Of a DNA stretch of 12,000 nt, positions 1 to 5,738 are shown piece after piece (within the stretch, counting starts at the first letter, position 1; each line of letters starts with the position of its first letter). The notes beneath the pieces were generated by a model. That model was given only the letters and a program-made list of their open reading frames with translations, did not search any database and was not told where the DNA came from. The stretch spans positions 1-12,000 of the forward strand of contig CALIEE010000095.1 of the NCBI GenBank assembly GCA_938022485.1, written 5' to 3'. A program made the position numbers and the translations under genes. The stretch comes from an uncultured bacterium (GTDB taxonomy: Bacteria; Bdellovibrionota_C; UBA2361; SZUA-149; CALKYB01).

Positions 1-631
1 ATCTGGTATTTATTTCGTACCAGTCTTTTTGGGATCGTATTGAAAGGGCATGAGAGAGAATTCTCCTGTGTTCACTGGATAGCTCTTTTTCCATTTTCAA
101 AACAATATTTCTGAGATCCTCAGTGAGTTCTACCAGAGTCATTAGCAGAGAGAACTCTCGCTCCGAGCAAACAGGTTCTTGTTTGTTAGGGTCAATTTGA
201 TTCATTAGACCAGCCCAGATGGTACAACCTAGAATCTCAGGAAGATTTATATCTGGTTTCACGGCTAGAGGCTTCGGTATTCCGCGATGGCTGTAGTCAA
301 TACGGCAGGCCGTTACTTTTTGTATAGACGGGCTCATTCCGACAGAGACTTCACTAGCGAATTGACAAATTCCCTGAAGCGATTCATCCATTTCTTTATG
401 GGAGCAAAGAAATTGATGGGCAGCACTGATCAATCTCTTTTTTTCGTCAGGGAATTTTTCGTATGCAACTTCCCGTGATAGCGACTTAGCAAGTGTTTTG
501 CTATCACATTCTTCATTGCCGCATATGGCATCGACAAAGGCTTCTTCGGCTTCTACCAGAGATGCCGCGGAGTGGGTGGACCAGCCAATCAAAACTACAA
601 AAAAGAATACTGTTCTATAGAGTTGTTTCAT
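1..631 (-). CDS. Exported Cys-rich protein of unknown function (C-terminus beyond the left edge)
   Basis: The reading frame is open from an ATG at 631-629 to the left edge, giving 210 codons with no stop, so the 3' end is missing. The start is well supported: AAAGGAAG sits 4 nt upstream of the ATG. Residues 1-23 look like a Sec signal peptide: MKQLYR, then a hydrophobic stretch FFFVVLIGW, then a small-residue end THSAA that suits signal peptidase I. The mature part is mostly polar and predicted helical. It has seven cysteines at about 37, 42, 76, 89, 109, 136 and 155, which suggests disulfides in the periplasm. I do not recognise a family. The gene follows the redox fusion gene on the same strand after about 200 bp and seems to have its own promoter and leader hairpin. 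The coding frame is secure; the function is unknown. Confidence 0.8.
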   Translation of the reverse strand, partial: MKQLYRTVFFFVVLIGWSTHSAASLVEAEEAFVDAICGNEECDSKTLAKSLSREVAYEKFPDEKKRLISAAHQFLCSHKEMDESLQGICQFASEVSVGMSPSIQKVTACRIDYSHRGIPKPLAVKPDINLPEILGCTIWAGLMNQIDPNKQEPVCSEREFSLLMTLVELTEDLRNIVLKMEKELSSEHRRILSHALSIRSQKDWYEINTR

Positions 632-643
632 CTGTCTTCCTTT

Positions 644-693
644 CTTGGGTTGAATGGAAGACTTGGAGACTCAAGACTTCAATTCAACCCAAG
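644..693 (-). repeat. Perfect 12-bp inverted repeat in the leader of the exported-protein gene
   Basis: CTTGGGTTGAAT at 644-655 is the exact reverse complement of ATTCAACCCAAG at 682-693, with a 26-nt spacer. In the minus-strand transcript the 3' arm ends directly against the AAAGGAAG ribosome binding site at 643-636. A folded RNA hairpin would therefore touch the Shine-Dalgarno. As DNA it could instead be an operator for a dimeric protein. The symmetry is directly visible; the role is inferred. Confidence 0.7.
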
Positions 694-737
694 TTGGGAA
701 TGCAAAACCTTTTTACGACCCGGCCGCTTTTCCTGTC

Positions 738-765
738 AGATTACGTTAACGCAAAAATTAGTCAA
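738..765 (-). promoter_or_regulatory. Possible sigma70-type promoter for the exported-protein gene
   Basis: On the minus strand TTGACT (765-760) and TAATCT (743-738) are separated by 16 nt. The -35 element is strong and the -10 is weak (3 of 6 consensus bases). It would give a leader of about 100 nt containing the inverted repeat at 644-693. This is a pattern match only. Confidence 0.35.
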
Positions 766-827
766 TTTTCGCTAAGAACCTGAACTTATAGCGTTCATAA
801 CTATTGAATTTAGCAGCTCTTTTTACA

Positions 828-2228
828 CTAGGTAGAACAGGAGCCATTACAGTTTTCTTTGCGGCCTGGAAGATACGGTCTTATCTTAGCGAATACAATA
901 TATCCAAAATCACAGATCTGCTTTAACACTGGCAAGCCAGTGAGGTTGAAGACGGTGCTGTAGGGTGTGTGTTTGTAAAGTTTTCTAAAGACTTCCATAC
1001 CTGTTACCCATTCCCCGTCTTCGGTCTGAGCGTGAATTTCTGCCATTAGCTCTTCCTTAGTCTTACCTTTCGGGGCTTTGTAGTCTTCAGGGCTAATGTC
1101 CACATAGCTGACGAGTTCCGGTTTGGTGATAGACTTGAGCATATCGACTTCTATTTTACAGACTGGGCACGCTTCATCGTAGTACAGAGTTAAAGCGTCT
1201 TCAGATTTCTTACCGGTTTCTTTTTTAGAAGTACTTTTTTTCTCTTTCTCTTTCTCTGTAACAAATTCTAGGTAAGAAAAATCGTTTCTAACATCCTTGT
1301 TTTTTCGTATTCGGGTTAATTTTCTTTTCTCTACAAGAGCAGCCCCAGCTAATTGATACCCGTCACCTTGGAGAGTGCCTACTGTACTACCAATTTCTTT
1401 AGCTATTTTAATAGCATCTTTTACTATGCTGCGAGTAAAAGCCTTGCTAAGGGTTGCTCTAGGCATTCCAAAAAGTGAGTAAAGAACTTGCTGCTTGTCT
1501 TCAATTTCAAAGCAATCTTTGAGTTTCTTTTCCTCTATAAACTTTTTAAAGCTTTCCTCCTCTCCCATATGAACTAGAACTGGAGTAATTCCTTTTTTGT
1601 TTAAATTTTTATATTCGTCTGTAGTTTGTTTCAAAGCTTGCTGGCAAAAAGTGCAGCCAAAGTGTCTCAAAAAGATAAAGAGTAGATCGTTATCCTTTGA
1701 TGCTTTGTAAACTTCGGAATAACTGTTGAAGGTCGACTCTGAAAAAGAATTTTGTATTCCTTGACTCTTCCGCCAGTTTTTATTGATCACCTTGAAAAGA
1801 ATTAAAGAAAAAGGAACCCACCAAATAAGGTCATTAAAGAGAATTATCCAAAACATTCCTGTTGAACTTTCGCCGGTGAAAAGTCCCCAAAGGTACCCGA
1901 TAGGTCCAAAGATTTTTCCAACAAGTCCTATTGCGACTATTGGCCAGTAGCGAGAAATGTCAGTACTTGAAATAAGGTAAGCCACTCCGTAAAGAGCGAC
2001 GATCATTCCAATGCATTGCCAGAGATTACCGTTAACAGCATCAAGCCCTGTTAGAGCGAAATAGTGAGATGGGAAAAAAATGGCCCAGAGTCCAAAAAGG
2101 ATATTGTAAACACCAGCAAGCATAAGCACGACCTGAGGCCAGCCGGAAATAAGAGGAGAGTGCTCAGAAGCCAGCTCTTTGAACTTTGTAGGGCTTGGTA
2201 ATGATTTTAATGACATCGTTTTATCCAC
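828..2228 (-). CDS. Membrane-anchored fusion of peroxiredoxin-like and DCC (DUF393) thiol-disulfide domains
   Basis: The 466-residue product joins three modules. Residues about 31-147 form four membrane segments and include KIFGPIGYLWG and FNDLIWWVPF. This resembles small stand-alone membrane proteins that I recall being encoded near peroxiredoxin-like genes. Residues about 165-318 look like an AhpC/TSA_2 (PRXL2-like) thioredoxin fold with FLRHFGCTFCQQ (C191, C194). A charged Lys/Glu linker (about 322-345) leads to a DCC/DUF393 domain with YYDEACPVCKIEV (C354, C357). The extreme C-terminus adds C460 and C464. Lys-rich segments before the first and after the fourth helix predict both ends, and so both redox domains, on the cytoplasmic side. 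A thiol redox or peroxide-detoxifying role is inferred; partner and substrate are unknown. The start is GTG at 2228; an ATG four codons later (2216-2214), preceded by GAGTGGA, is an equally good or better start. The gene is divergent from the symporter gene. Confidence 0.9.
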   Translation of the reverse strand: MDKTMSLKSLPSPTKFKELASEHSPLISGWPQVVLMLAGVYNILFGLWAIFFPSHYFALTGLDAVNGNLWQCIGMIVALYGVAYLISSTDISRYWPIVAIGLVGKIFGPIGYLWGLFTGESSTGMFWIILFNDLIWWVPFSLILFKVINKNWRKSQGIQNSFSESTFNSYSEVYKASKDNDLLFIFLRHFGCTFCQQALKQTTDEYKNLNKKGITPVLVHMGEEESFKKFIEEKKLKDCFEIEDKQQVLYSLFGMPRATLSKAFTRSIVKDAIKIAKEIGSTVGTLQGDGYQLAGAALVEKRKLTRIRKNKDVRNDFSYLEFVTEKEKEKKSTSKKETGKKSEDALTLYYDEACPVCKIEVDMLKSITKPELVSYVDISPEDYKAPKGKTKEELMAEIHAQTEDGEWVTGMEVFRKLYKHTPYSTVFNLTGLPVLKQICDFGYIVFAKIRPYLPGRKENCNGSCST

Positions 2229-2335
2229 TCTTATTCTAGATGTGCTATAAGCTTTTTCGGCTTGCTTATAAAGTTACTGCAGTTTTTGTTGTTACGGAAA
2301 AGTTGTAGAAATACAGCATTAATTTCTATAGTCTA

Positions 2336-2339
2336 GGAG
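2336..2339 (+). promoter_or_regulatory. Ribosome binding site that fixes a TTG start for the symporter
   Basis: GGAG lies 6 nt before TTG at 2346-2348. The next in-frame ATG is at about codon 44, already inside the second membrane segment, so this site decides the start. Confidence 0.7.
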
Positions 2340-2345
2340 CGTTGT

Positions 2346-3788
2346 TTGTCTGCCAATAGATCCCCAAGTTTAGGCCTAGTTGCTGGAATTGTTTTTTTTA
2401 TCCTAATCCTGCTCTGCCCAGCTCCAGTGGGTTTAAGCTCTTTGGGTCTAAAAGCTGCAGCTGTTGCCGTGCTGATGGCAATCTGGTGGCTTAGTGATGC
2501 AATTCCTATGGGAGCCACTGCCTTACTGCCTTTGATACTTTTTCCCGTGCTGGGAATAGGAGAGATTAAAAATTATTCAGGTAGCTATACTCACCCTAAC
2601 ATTTTTCTTTTTATGGGTGGTTTTATGATTGCGATGGCAATGCAGAAATGGAACCTCCACGAGCGAATAGCTGTAAAAATTATTTCATTAGTCGGAGACG
2701 GAACGAAAAGAATGTTAGCGGGATTTATGCTGGCAACTTTTTTTCTTTCAATGTGGATCTCAAACACAGCCACTACTGTGATGATGATACCGATCGCTTT
2801 AGCGGTTGTTTCTCAGGTTCAAGATCCAGAGCGTCGACGTGTCTTTGGATTGGTTGTTTGTTTGGGAATTGCCTACGCCGCCAATGTCGGAGGAATCAGC
2901 ACTCCTGTTGGAACACCACCGAATCTAATATTCTTAACTCAAGTCGAGACTTTATTTCCTGAAAGGCCAGAGATTAGCTTTGTCGAATGGATGAGCTTTG
3001 CCGCACCTATCTCAATTAGTTTTGTGCTTTTAGTTTGGGCTTATTTAGCTTTTTGGGTTGGAAGAAAAGCAGGAGCTAGCACTGGTCTTGGAGGGGAAGT
3101 TATTCAGAGTAAGCTATCATCACTCGGTAAAATGTCAGGCGGGGAGAAAGGGGTGGCTTTGATTGCCTTGTTTACTGCCTTGTTATGGATATTTCGCAGA
3201 GACCTAAACTTTGGAGTGTTTAGTATTCCTGGGTGGAACGCGCTTTTAGGTCTTCCGCCAATTCATGATGCCAGTGTGGCGATACTTGGAGCTTTAATGC
3301 TTTTTTCTTTTTCTAGCTCAGGGGAGAGATTGCTTAACTGGGAGTGGGCCAAGAGAATTCCTTGGGAAGTACTGCTTCTTATAGGAGGTGGCCTAGCGTT
3401 GGCTGAGGGAATGAAGTCTACTGGTTTAACTGAATGGATGGCTAGTGGTCTAGTTAGTTTAGCTGGTTCTTCTCAAACTCTAATTGTTTTTTCAGTATGT
3501 TTGTTCTCTACTTTTTTAACCGAAATGTTTTCAAACTCACCTGCAATTGCCATAGCGCTTCCAATTCTAGCCTCAAGTGCAGAAGTTATGCAGATCGATC
3601 CTTATTTACTGATGATTCCAGCTACGCTCTCGGTATCTTTTGCTTTTATGATGCCAGTGGCAACTCCACCTAACGCCATAGCAATGGGTGGGGGCTATAT
3701 AAAAATTAGTGACATGGCTAGAGCCGGCTTTGTACTCAGTGTGGGCGGGGCTATTTGGATTACCCTGCTGACCGGAGTTTTGCTGTAG
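2346..3788 (+). CDS. DASS/SLC13-family divalent anion:Na+ symporter
   Basis: This 480-residue, highly hydrophobic protein matches the divalent anion:Na+ symporter family, whose members import dicarboxylates, citrate or sulfate across the inner membrane with sodium. It shows the two-fold family pattern. The first half has SNT at 139-141 and TPVGTPPN at 186-193. The second half has SNS at 396-398 and MPVATPPN at 436-443. In structurally known members these loops bind substrate and Na+. The second motif is usually SNT, so Thr to Ser here is a conservative change. Length is normal for the family. Translation starts at TTG with a good GGAG. The substrate cannot be told from sequence. The tag gene follows after 8 bp, so the two are probably cotranscribed. 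Confidence 0.93.
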   Translation: MSANRSPSLGLVAGIVFFILILLCPAPVGLSSLGLKAAAVAVLMAIWWLSDAIPMGATALLPLILFPVLGIGEIKNYSGSYTHPNIFLFMGGFMIAMAMQKWNLHERIAVKIISLVGDGTKRMLAGFMLATFFLSMWISNTATTVMMIPIALAVVSQVQDPERRRVFGLVVCLGIAYAANVGGISTPVGTPPNLIFLTQVETLFPERPEISFVEWMSFAAPISISFVLLVWAYLAFWVGRKAGASTGLGGEVIQSKLSSLGKMSGGEKGVALIALFTALLWIFRRDLNFGVFSIPGWNALLGLPPIHDASVAILGALMLFSFSSSGERLLNWEWAKRIPWEVLLLIGGGLALAEGMKSTGLTEWMASGLVSLAGSSQTLIVFSVCLFSTFLTEMFSNSPAIAIALPILASSAEVMQIDPYLLMIPATLSVSFAFMMPVATPPNAIAMGGGYIKISDMARAGFVLSVGGAIWITLLTGVLL

Positions 3789-3796
3789 AAAAATTT

Positions 3797-4390
3797 ATGA
3801 AAAAGAAGAAACGCTGCGCCTGGGTAAACCTCAACAATACAGTTTATATAGATTACCATGACCGAGAGTGGGGGAGGCCGGTGCATGATGACAAGCTTCA
3901 CTTTGAGATGTTGACTCTTGAAGGTGCTCAAGCAGGTCTTAGTTGGGAGACCGTCTTAGGTAAGCGAGAACGCTACAGAGAAGTTTTCTTTAATTTTGAT
4001 CCCAAGAAGGTGGCAAACATTTCTGAAAAGAAGGTTAGTCAACTGTTAGAAGATACGGGTATTATTCGAAACAGACTAAAGGTGGAAAGTACTGTCTCAA
4101 ACGCTAAAGCCTTTCTCGTTACTCAGAAAGAGTTTGGCTCTTTTGATAAGTTTATTTGGAGCTATATAAATGGAAAACCAGTTGTTTCGAGCTTTAAAAC
4201 TCTGAAAGATTATCCTTCTAGTACGGAGCTGAGTACTAGGATTTCAAAAGATCTCAAAAAACGAGGCTTTAGATTTGTTGGCCCGACAATAATTTACGCT
4301 TATCTCCAGGCGGCTGGCTTGGTTAATGACCATTCTAAGGACTGCTATCTTTTTGGTAAAAAACTTAAGAGATTGCCATCTAATAGATAG
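3797..4390 (+). CDS. tag: DNA-3-methyladenine glycosylase I
   Basis: The 197-residue product removes 3-methyladenine from alkylated DNA, the first step of base excision repair, in the cytoplasm. It aligns along its whole length with E. coli Tag (187 residues). RCAWV at the start, DYHDREWG (H21), LEGAQAGLSW (E42, W50), IIRNRLK, KKRGFRFVG and NDHSKDC at the end are all present. C7, H21, H179 and C183 match the four ligands of the Tag zinc site, and E42 matches the base-pocket glutamate. An in-frame ATG at 3755 would add 14 residues overlapping the symporter gene; 3797 is preferred because the conserved N-terminus starts just after it. The ribosome binding site is weak and the gap to the symporter stop is 8 bp, so translational coupling is likely. 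Confidence 0.95.
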   Translation: MKKKKRCAWVNLNNTVYIDYHDREWGRPVHDDKLHFEMLTLEGAQAGLSWETVLGKRERYREVFFNFDPKKVANISEKKVSQLLEDTGIIRNRLKVESTVSNAKAFLVTQKEFGSFDKFIWSYINGKPVVSSFKTLKDYPSSTELSTRISKDLKKRGFRFVGPTIIYAYLQAAGLVNDHSKDCYLFGKKLKRLPSNR

Positions 4391-4422
4391 AAGTATCGAA
4401 ATTGGTGCACCCGGAGCGATTC
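4391..4422 (+). repeat. 32-bp direct repeat, copy 1 (tRNA-Arg 3' end plus downstream flank)
   Basis: Identical over 32 bp to 4536-4567. It contains 20 bp of the tRNA 3' end including the encoded CCA, plus 12 bp of flank. The unit spacing is 145 bp. It starts at the base after the tag stop codon. Confidence 0.9.
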
Positions 4423-4430
4423 TCTCGCTC
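4414..4430. repeat. Hairpin: 6-bp stem GAGCGA/TCGCTC
   Basis: GAGCGA (4414-4419) pairs exactly with TCGCTC (4425-4430) around a 5-nt loop. It begins inside the duplicated tRNA 3' end and continues into the inserted block, so the insert complements tRNA sequence. There is no T tract, so it is not a simple terminator. Confidence 0.6.
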
Positions 4431-4440
4431 TCTTCGGGTC

Positions 4441-4462
4441 GAGAGTGCCTAGTGGCACTCTC
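4441..4462. repeat. Hairpin: 9-bp perfect stem
   Basis: GAGAGTGCC (4441-4449) pairs exactly with GGCACTCTC (4454-4462) around the loop TAGT. It lies in the block inserted in the tRNA relic and abuts the next hairpin without a gap. Confidence 0.8.
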
Positions 4463-4481
4463 TTTGGAGCTTCGCTCCAAA
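4463..4481. repeat. Hairpin: 8-bp perfect stem
   Basis: TTTGGAGC (4463-4470) pairs exactly with GCTCCAAA (4474-4481) around the loop TTC. It is the last of three palindromes in a row inside the tRNA relic. No T run follows on the plus strand, and none follows on the minus strand. Confidence 0.8.
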
Positions 4482-4535
4482 CCCTCATCGTCCCCTTGGC
4501 TCGTAGCCTGTTTAGCTACCAAGTGAAGAAGGTAA

Positions 4536-4567
4536 AAGTATCGAAATTGGTGCACCCGGAGCGATTC
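4536..4567 (+). repeat. 32-bp direct repeat, copy 2 (3' end of the intact tRNA-Arg)
   Basis: Identical to 4391-4422. This copy belongs to the intact tRNA gene; 4536-4547 is the downstream flank and 4548-4567 the tRNA 3' end. Confidence 0.9.
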
Positions 4568-4624
4568 GAACGCCCGACCCCTTGGTTCGTAGCCAAGTGC
4601 TCTATCCAGCTGAGCTACGGGTGC
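4548..4624 (-). tRNA. tRNA-Arg, anticodon ACG, with encoded CCA
   Basis: A full cloverleaf reads on the minus strand from 4624. The acceptor stem is GCACCCG with CGGGTGC, discriminator A, then encoded CCA (4550-4548). The D arm is GCTC/GAGC around AGCTGGATA. The anticodon arm is CTTGG-CTACGAA-CCAAG, giving ACG, which is expected to be edited to inosine and read CGU, CGC and CGA. The T arm is GGGCG-TTCGAAT-CGCTC with one G-U pair. All stems close, so the gene looks functional. It lies between two incomplete copies of itself. Confidence 0.97.
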
Positions 4625-4674
4625 CTTGGTGTAACCTAAAATATCATCAACCTAAGTCTTTGGTTCTCCACCGC

Positions 4675-4687
4675 ACTTGGCCCAAGT
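4675..4687. repeat. 13-nt palindrome ACTTGG-C-CCAAGT
   Basis: Perfect 6-bp arms around one base, just upstream of the tRNA gene on its strand. ACTTGG also appears in the tRNA anticodon stem, so it may be another tRNA-derived scrap. No function is assigned. Confidence 0.4.
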
Positions 4688-4728
4688 AATTAAGAGAAAG
4701 TGCTTTCGCATTTTCGCTGTCCTACCAA

Positions 4729-4771
4729 CGTTTGGCTATTCCAACAACCTATCGGTTTTATGGGCCAAACG
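4729..4771. repeat. 8-bp inverted repeat continuing the 5'-half tRNA relic
   Basis: CGTTTGGC (4729-4736) pairs exactly with GCCAAACG (4764-4771) around 27 nt. On the minus strand it follows the D arm of the relic where an anticodon stem would be, but the loop is far too long for an anticodon loop. Confidence 0.6.
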
Positions 4772-4772
4772 T

Positions 4773-4796
4773 TCTATCCAGCTGAGCTACGGGTGC
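4773..4796 (-). pseudogene. 5' half of a tRNA-Arg-like gene (acceptor 5' strand and D arm)
   Basis: These 24 bp are identical to 4601-4624 of the intact tRNA-Arg: acceptor 5' strand, D stem and D loop. Beyond it the D stem would be closed by GAAC in place of GAGC, leaving a mismatch. No T arm or matching CGGGTGC acceptor strand follows within 150 nt, so it is a fragment. Between it and the intact tRNA (4625-4772) I see only short inverted repeats and no gene. Confidence 0.75.
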
Positions 4797-4958
4797 ATAC
4801 CGGTTGAGGCTGCGCAGACTACCTAAATTTTGAGCCTCGATCAATTCGAGTTTAAAGCCCTATTTTGGTTAATATTTGTTATTTAAGTTGTTAGAATAGG
4901 CTTGGGTTTTTCGACAGTTAGAGGTGTGGTAGTCAATAGTCTTAGAAAAGAGGGTCAT
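4797..4958. other. Non-coding leader region before the lipoprotein gene
   Basis: No gene is seen. The stretch is AT-rich from about 4850. TAGAAT at 4892-4897 could be a -10 element, but I find no convincing -35 at the right distance. It ends in the AAGAGGG ribosome binding site (4948-4954). Confidence 0.4.
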
Positions 4959-5546
4959 ATGTTTATTGTTAAGGTACCAAGAATTGGCTTTACTGGGGCT
5001 GGGATAGTTTTCCTCTTAGTTTTGGTGCTTGCTTTTGCCACTTCCTGCAAAACCGGCTCAGAAAAGAAAGTAGAAAAAAGGTCTGAAGAGATCAATCCCA
5101 AGATCCAGTCAAAAACTGCGGTTCAGAGGAAAAAGCCAATTAATAATTCAGGCTCTAAGTGGCAGGAAGCCCAAATAAATGCCTACAATCCCTTTGGTCT
5201 GGTCAATAGTGAAGACTGCCCTAGACTTCCTGGTTTGTTTTTCTTTCAAACGGAGCAGGGGTGTGAAACTTACATTCCAGGCTCAGGAAATAAAAAAGAG
5301 ATTAATCGTCAGCCAGTTTTCCGATATAGCGTTCCACTTAAGTTGAACGACTCAGGTCAACCAAATTTCAAGCCAGATCCAAGCGTGCAAGCTTCCTGTA
5401 ATGCCAATGTTAAAATTAGAGTCTTGGTGGCGGACTTAGCTGGCAAGAGACAAGTTGAAGTTGTAGCTGGGTCGGGCGAGACGAATATTCCTTTAGAGAT
5501 AGACATTCTTAGCGACAGCGTAATTTGTCGGGTTAGATTGTTCTAG
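4959..5546 (+). CDS. Orphan lipoprotein of unknown function
   Basis: This 195-residue product begins with a basic N-terminus and a long hydrophobic stretch (about 12-27), then FATSC with C30 as the likely lipidated cysteine; ATS before Cys is an acceptable but not ideal lipobox. The mature part starts with a Lys/Glu-rich tether (31-65). A compact domain follows with four cysteines at 87, 102, 147 and 190, possibly two disulfides, and a beta-rich C-terminal half (VKIRVLVADL, RQVEVVAGSG). ATG at 4959 is chosen over the in-frame ATG at 4902 because AAGAGGG stands 4 nt upstream and the signal peptide then begins correctly. I do not recognise a family. The next gene, also for an exported protein, starts about 190 bp downstream on the same strand; cotranscription is uncertain. 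Confidence 0.85.
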   Translation: MFIVKVPRIGFTGAGIVFLLVLVLAFATSCKTGSEKKVEKRSEEINPKIQSKTAVQRKKPINNSGSKWQEAQINAYNPFGLVNSEDCPRLPGLFFFQTEQGCETYIPGSGNKKEINRQPVFRYSVPLKLNDSGQPNFKPDPSVQASCNANVKIRVLVADLAGKRQVEVVAGSGETNIPLEIDILSDSVICRVRLF

Positions 5547-5617
5547 CTTTTAGATATCGGCGAGTTCGCAGTTCTTTAGCATGCTTATCCACATCGCTTA
5601 GTCCCGACTATTTCCAT

Positions 5618-5645
5618 TTGAATTACTGGTATCTTGGGGTAAAGT
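5618..5645 (+). promoter_or_regulatory. Possible promoter for the SGSE-repeat secreted protein
   Basis: TTGAAT (5618-5623) and TAAAGT (5640-5645) with a 16-nt spacer, each matching 4 of 6 sigma70 consensus bases. This would give a leader of about 90 nt. Weak pattern match; the rest of 5547-5738 shows no gene. Confidence 0.3.
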
Positions 5646-5724
5646 CTTCAAAGCAATTAGGTAGTATTTCCCGGCTTCAAAACTTTTTCATAGGTTTTTG
5701 AGCATGGGATGGGTAAAATTTATC

Positions 5725-5730
5725 AAGGAG
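5725..5730 (+). promoter_or_regulatory. Ribosome binding site that fixes the start of the secreted protein
   Basis: AAGGAG lies 8 nt before ATG at 5739 and downstream of the alternative in-frame ATG at 5709, so 5739 is the start. Confidence 0.8.
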
Positions 5731-5738
5731 ATAGTTTG

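Larger units (their letters stand above)
4403..4525 (-). pseudogene. Decayed tRNA-Arg copy interrupted by palindromes
   Basis: Read on the minus strand, this stretch holds pieces of the intact neighbour tRNA in order. First comes CACTTGG (4525-4519), then a 10-nt interruption. Next is an anticodon-arm piece of 20 bp (4508-4489) with two mismatches to 4594-4575. Then a 66-nt block replaces the 7 nt expected at the T arm, and last comes the perfect 3' end with CCA (4422-4403). The acceptor 5' strand and D arm are missing, so it cannot fold as a tRNA. The block is packed with short hairpins. A tandem duplication followed by insertion or decay is the simplest reading. Confidence 0.7.

Noticed and set aside
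287..783. Plus-strand frames near the left edge
   Set aside because: They are antisense to the minus-strand exported-protein gene, which has a better start, signal peptide and ribosome binding site and is open through the edge.
2327..2332. TATAGT as a -10 element for the symporter
   Set aside because: It is only about 14 bp from the start codon, so transcription would begin inside the GGAG ribosome binding site; no fitting -35 exists.
3755..3796. Upstream ATG extending tag by 14 residues
   Set aside because: The extension overlaps the symporter gene and precedes the point where similarity to E. coli Tag begins; ATG 3797 gives the family length.
4391..4567. Attachment sites of an integrated element at the tRNA 3' end
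   Set aside because: The repeats are only 145 bp apart with no integrase or cargo between them, and a 5'-half tRNA copy also exists, which site-specific integration does not explain.
4445..4639. Open plus-strand frame of 64 codons across the tRNA region
   Set aside because: It reads antisense through the tRNA-Arg gene and its relic; such peptides (for example RFERPTPWFVAKCSIQLSYG) are a well-known artefact of tRNA genes.
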